Assembly: GCF_000720635.1 (NCBI RefSeq)
Contig: NZ_JOCF01000020.1
Coordinates: 1 to 64,000, forward strand
DNA length: 64,000 nucleotides
Source: Streptomyces sp. NRRL WC-3742
GTDB lineage: Bacteria > Actinomycetota > Actinomycetes > Streptomycetales > Streptomycetaceae
Reading direction: 5' to 3'
Positions within the stretch are counted from its first letter, which is position 1. Each line of letters begins with the position of its first letter. Under the pieces are notes generated by a model. The model searched no databases. It was not told the DNA's origin and was given only the letters and a program-made list of their open reading frames with translations. Shown one piece after another: positions 62,414 through 64,000 of the stretch. A program made the translations under genes and the position numbers.

Positions 62414-62422
62414 GTATAGAAA
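62403..62422. promoter_or_regulatory. TetR operator overlapping the MFS start codon
   Basis: The 20-bp palindrome TTTCTGTACATGTATAGAAA matches its complement except for one base pair. It covers the MFS initiation codon and lies 66 bp before the TetR start, so binding would block MFS transcription and probably also TetR's own promoter. On the minus strand TACGTT lies 7 bases before the ATG, in the right place for a -10 box of a leaderless transcript. Confidence 0.82.
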
Positions 62423-62488
62423 CGTAGCGCGCAGCGGCGACCCCTGTCGAGCGAGAAGCGGGAAGAGGGCCCGGGGGATGATGGACCC

Positions 62489-63232
62489 ATGCCCGAGCAG
62501 CACGAAGAGCCCCGCGAAGACCGGCACGAAGAGCCCCGCGAAGAGCAGCGCGAAGACCAGCGCGAAGAGCAGCGCAGAGCGCCCCGCAAGCCCCCCGGCC
62601 GCCCGCCCCGAATCTCCCTCGACCAGGTCCTCGACGCCGCGCGCCGGATCGTGACCGAGGAGGGCGTGGCCAAGCTGACGATGCGCCGGCTCGCGACAGA
62701 GGTCGGAAGCACCCCAATGGCGCTCTACCACCACGTGCGCGACAAGGACGAGCTGCTCGTCCTGCTCCTCGACGACTACGCCCGGCGGAACCTGCGCCGC
62801 CCCGAGCTGCCCGCCGACCCCCGGGAGCGGGTGCTCCTGGCCGCGACGGCGATCCACGACGCGCTGGCCGGCTGCCCCTGGATCGTCGAGGTGCTGACCG
62901 CCGACGACCTGATGTCCACCGCCTCGCTCTGGTTCGTCGAACAGATCGTCGAGGGTCTTCTCGCCTGCGGCCTGACCCCCGAACGGGCCGTCCACGGGTA
63001 CCGCGCGATCTGGTACTACACGGCCGGGGAGATCATGGTCCGGGCGACGGCCGGCCGGCGGCGCGCGGACAGCGACCATCGAACGTACAGGGAGCGAGTT
63101 TTCGCCGATCTCGACGCAGAGGAGTTCCCGCGTTTGGCCCAGGTCGCGGCCGACTGGGCCGCTATCACGGCCGAGGACACCTACCGTCAGGGCCTCAGGG
63201 CCCTGCTGAACGGACTCCTGGCTGCTTCCTGA
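62489..63232 (+). CDS. TetR-family repressor with charged EPRE-repeat N-terminus
   Basis: A regulator of 247 residues. Residues 1-40 are a highly charged run of short repeats (EEPRE, DRHEEPRE, EEQREDQ). The helix-turn-helix follows (LDQVLDAARRIVTEEGVAKL and MRRLATEVGSTPMALYHHVR). The ligand-binding domain resembles TetR_C_1-type (HDALAGCPWIVEVLTADDLM). It probably controls the divergent MFS-cupin operon and itself. The ATG at 62489 is accepted, but an internal start near the helix-turn-helix cannot be excluded, because the repeats are not part of the fold. Confidence 0.9.
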   Translation: MPEQHEEPREDRHEEPREEQREDQREEQRRAPRKPPGRPPRISLDQVLDAARRIVTEEGVAKLTMRRLATEVGSTPMALYHHVRDKDELLVLLLDDYARRNLRRPELPADPRERVLLAATAIHDALAGCPWIVEVLTADDLMSTASLWFVEQIVEGLLACGLTPERAVHGYRAIWYYTAGEIMVRATAGRRRADSDHRTYRERVFADLDAEEFPRLAQVAADWAAITAEDTYRQGLRALLNGLLAAS

Positions 63233-63695
63233 CGCCTCGACACATCACCTCCACAGCCCCGGAAGAGACGTATCGTCACAGGTCATCCCACCTGTCACCA
63301 CCCCAAACGCACCCTCCCCCGGAAACAAGCGGTAGGCCAATCTTCAAATCTCGACCATGCGTTTCACACATCCACCTCTTCGGGTGGTCCGGATGCTCTA
63401 CATTGATTTCCGCCTCGCACGGTTGGACGAGGGGCGACGTTTGATGATCTGCGGTTCAGCGCCGGGGGCGGTGTGTTGACACCCCCTCGGGCGCGGGGTG
63501 GGGACGATCATTTCTCGGCGCCCGGGCGGGGTGTCCACGTCACGCGGCAATAGCGGCAATAGTCGATTCGCCATTCCCGGGAGCAGCGTTCCGGGAGACG
63601 CGACGGCTGCAGGAACGGTGCGGCACGGGAGGTGGGGCCTCCCCAGGGGAGGCATTCAGGTACGGGAGGCGCGAGCCTTCCTGGGGGGAGGGATC
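63233..63695. promoter_or_regulatory. Long upstream region of the sugar transferase gene
   Basis: A 463-bp stretch without a gene, richer in A/T than its neighbours in the first half (63290-63420). It holds a small dyad GGTGT-GTTG-ACACC near 63470, a tandem pair of GCGGCAATA around 63545-63562, and a strong palindrome GCCTCCCC-A-GGGGAGGC at 63637-63653, 43 bp before the start. The length and dyads suggest complex regulation. No specific promoter was assigned. Confidence 0.5.
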
Positions 63696-64000
63696 GTGTG
63701 GAGCGAACACGTCGAACCCGCTGACGACCTCGAAGGGGCTGTCGAGCAGGGGGAAGCCGAATTATCGACCCCGTTGCCACCGGCGCGACGGCGCCGGACG
63801 CACGGGGCGATCGACCGGGACGCGCTGGACTGGGAGCAGCAGTACCGCCGGACCGTGGTCGTGAGCGACACGGTGGCCACCGCCTTCGTGGTGGCGGCGA
63901 TCGGCGGCTTCTTCGGAGTCAGGGACGCGGCCAACTGGCACGAGAAATGGGGAATTCTCGCCTTCGGCACCGAGATTCTGGTGCTGGTGGCACTGACGAC
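63696..64000 (+). CDS. Exopolysaccharide sugar transferase (polyprenyl-phosphate type), N-terminal part only, TTA codon
   Basis: Starts at GTG 63696 after GGGGGGAGGG and runs off the window after 101 codons. It has a hydrophilic N-terminus with a basic block (ARRRRTHGAIDRDALDWEQQ), then YRRTVVVSDTVATAFVVAAI and a second hydrophobic segment (ILAFGTEILVLVALT). This is the helix start typical of WcaJ/CpsE-like undecaprenyl-phosphate glycosylphosphotransferases, which begin EPS assembly at the membrane. The catalytic domain is outside, so the call relies on the N-terminal pattern. Codon 23 is TTA (63762-63764), which in streptomycetes needs the bldA tRNA. Confidence 0.7.
   Translation, partial: MWSEHVEPADDLEGAVEQGEAELSTPLPPARRRRTHGAIDRDALDWEQQYRRTVVVSDTVATAFVVAAIGGFFGVRDAANWHEKWGILAFGTEILVLVALT

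Overview
The window is very GC-rich, uses GTG starts freely, packs genes with GTGA/ATGA overlaps and carries one in-frame TTA codon. Together with a complete actinobacterial ESX (type VII) secretion core, this points to a streptomycete (Streptomyces or Kitasatospora type). This placement rests on gene content and composition only.

Left arm (1-17210): half of a type VII secretion locus. On the minus strand are mycP (cut by the window edge), an EccA-type AAA+ ATPase fused to a beta-helix, a membrane-anchored surface protein, a small unknown protein, an orphan histidine kinase, a Cys-tailed unknown protein, a Pro-Glu-rich protein with an ADP-ribosyltransferase-like tail, and eccC. The plus strand carries an S24/S26-type peptidase-like gene and eccD, which diverges from eccC. 

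Middle (17211-28978): a two-component system divergent from an ABC transporter with an FtsX-type permease. A 2.8 kb segment lies between two copies of a near-identical palindromic repeat and holds an anti-sigma-type ATPase, an ABM monooxygenase, an XRE-TPR regulator and a VOC protein. After it come a truncated hydrolase, a SLOG-like protein, two membrane proteins and two small proteins.

Right arm (28979-57193): a single-direction 28 kb array starting with eccB, followed by several WXG100-size proteins, a large substrate-like protein, a YbaB-like protein and a 7410-residue giant protein that fills a third of the window. The giant begins with a CpnT/WXG-type helical secretion domain and ends in a nucleic-acid-deaminase-like domain. 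In between it holds four caspase/C80-like domains (the last lacks its Cys), two HExxH zincin-like domains, an OTU-like domain, a DxD glycosyltransferase-like domain, a papain-like domain without a recognisable Cys, and two tandem beta-rich macro-units of about 1700 residues. The inferred logic is that EccA/B/C/D and MycP export the WXG100 partners and the giant effector, and that internal protease domains process it.

Far right (57357-64000): membrane proteins, a Trypco1-family protein, a YciI-like protein, a SUKH remnant, a DUF5753 protein, a cupin-MFS pair divergent from a TetR regulator with a clear operator, and the start of an exopolysaccharide sugar transferase with a TTA codon. No rRNA, tRNA, CRISPR array or intact insertion sequence was recognised.
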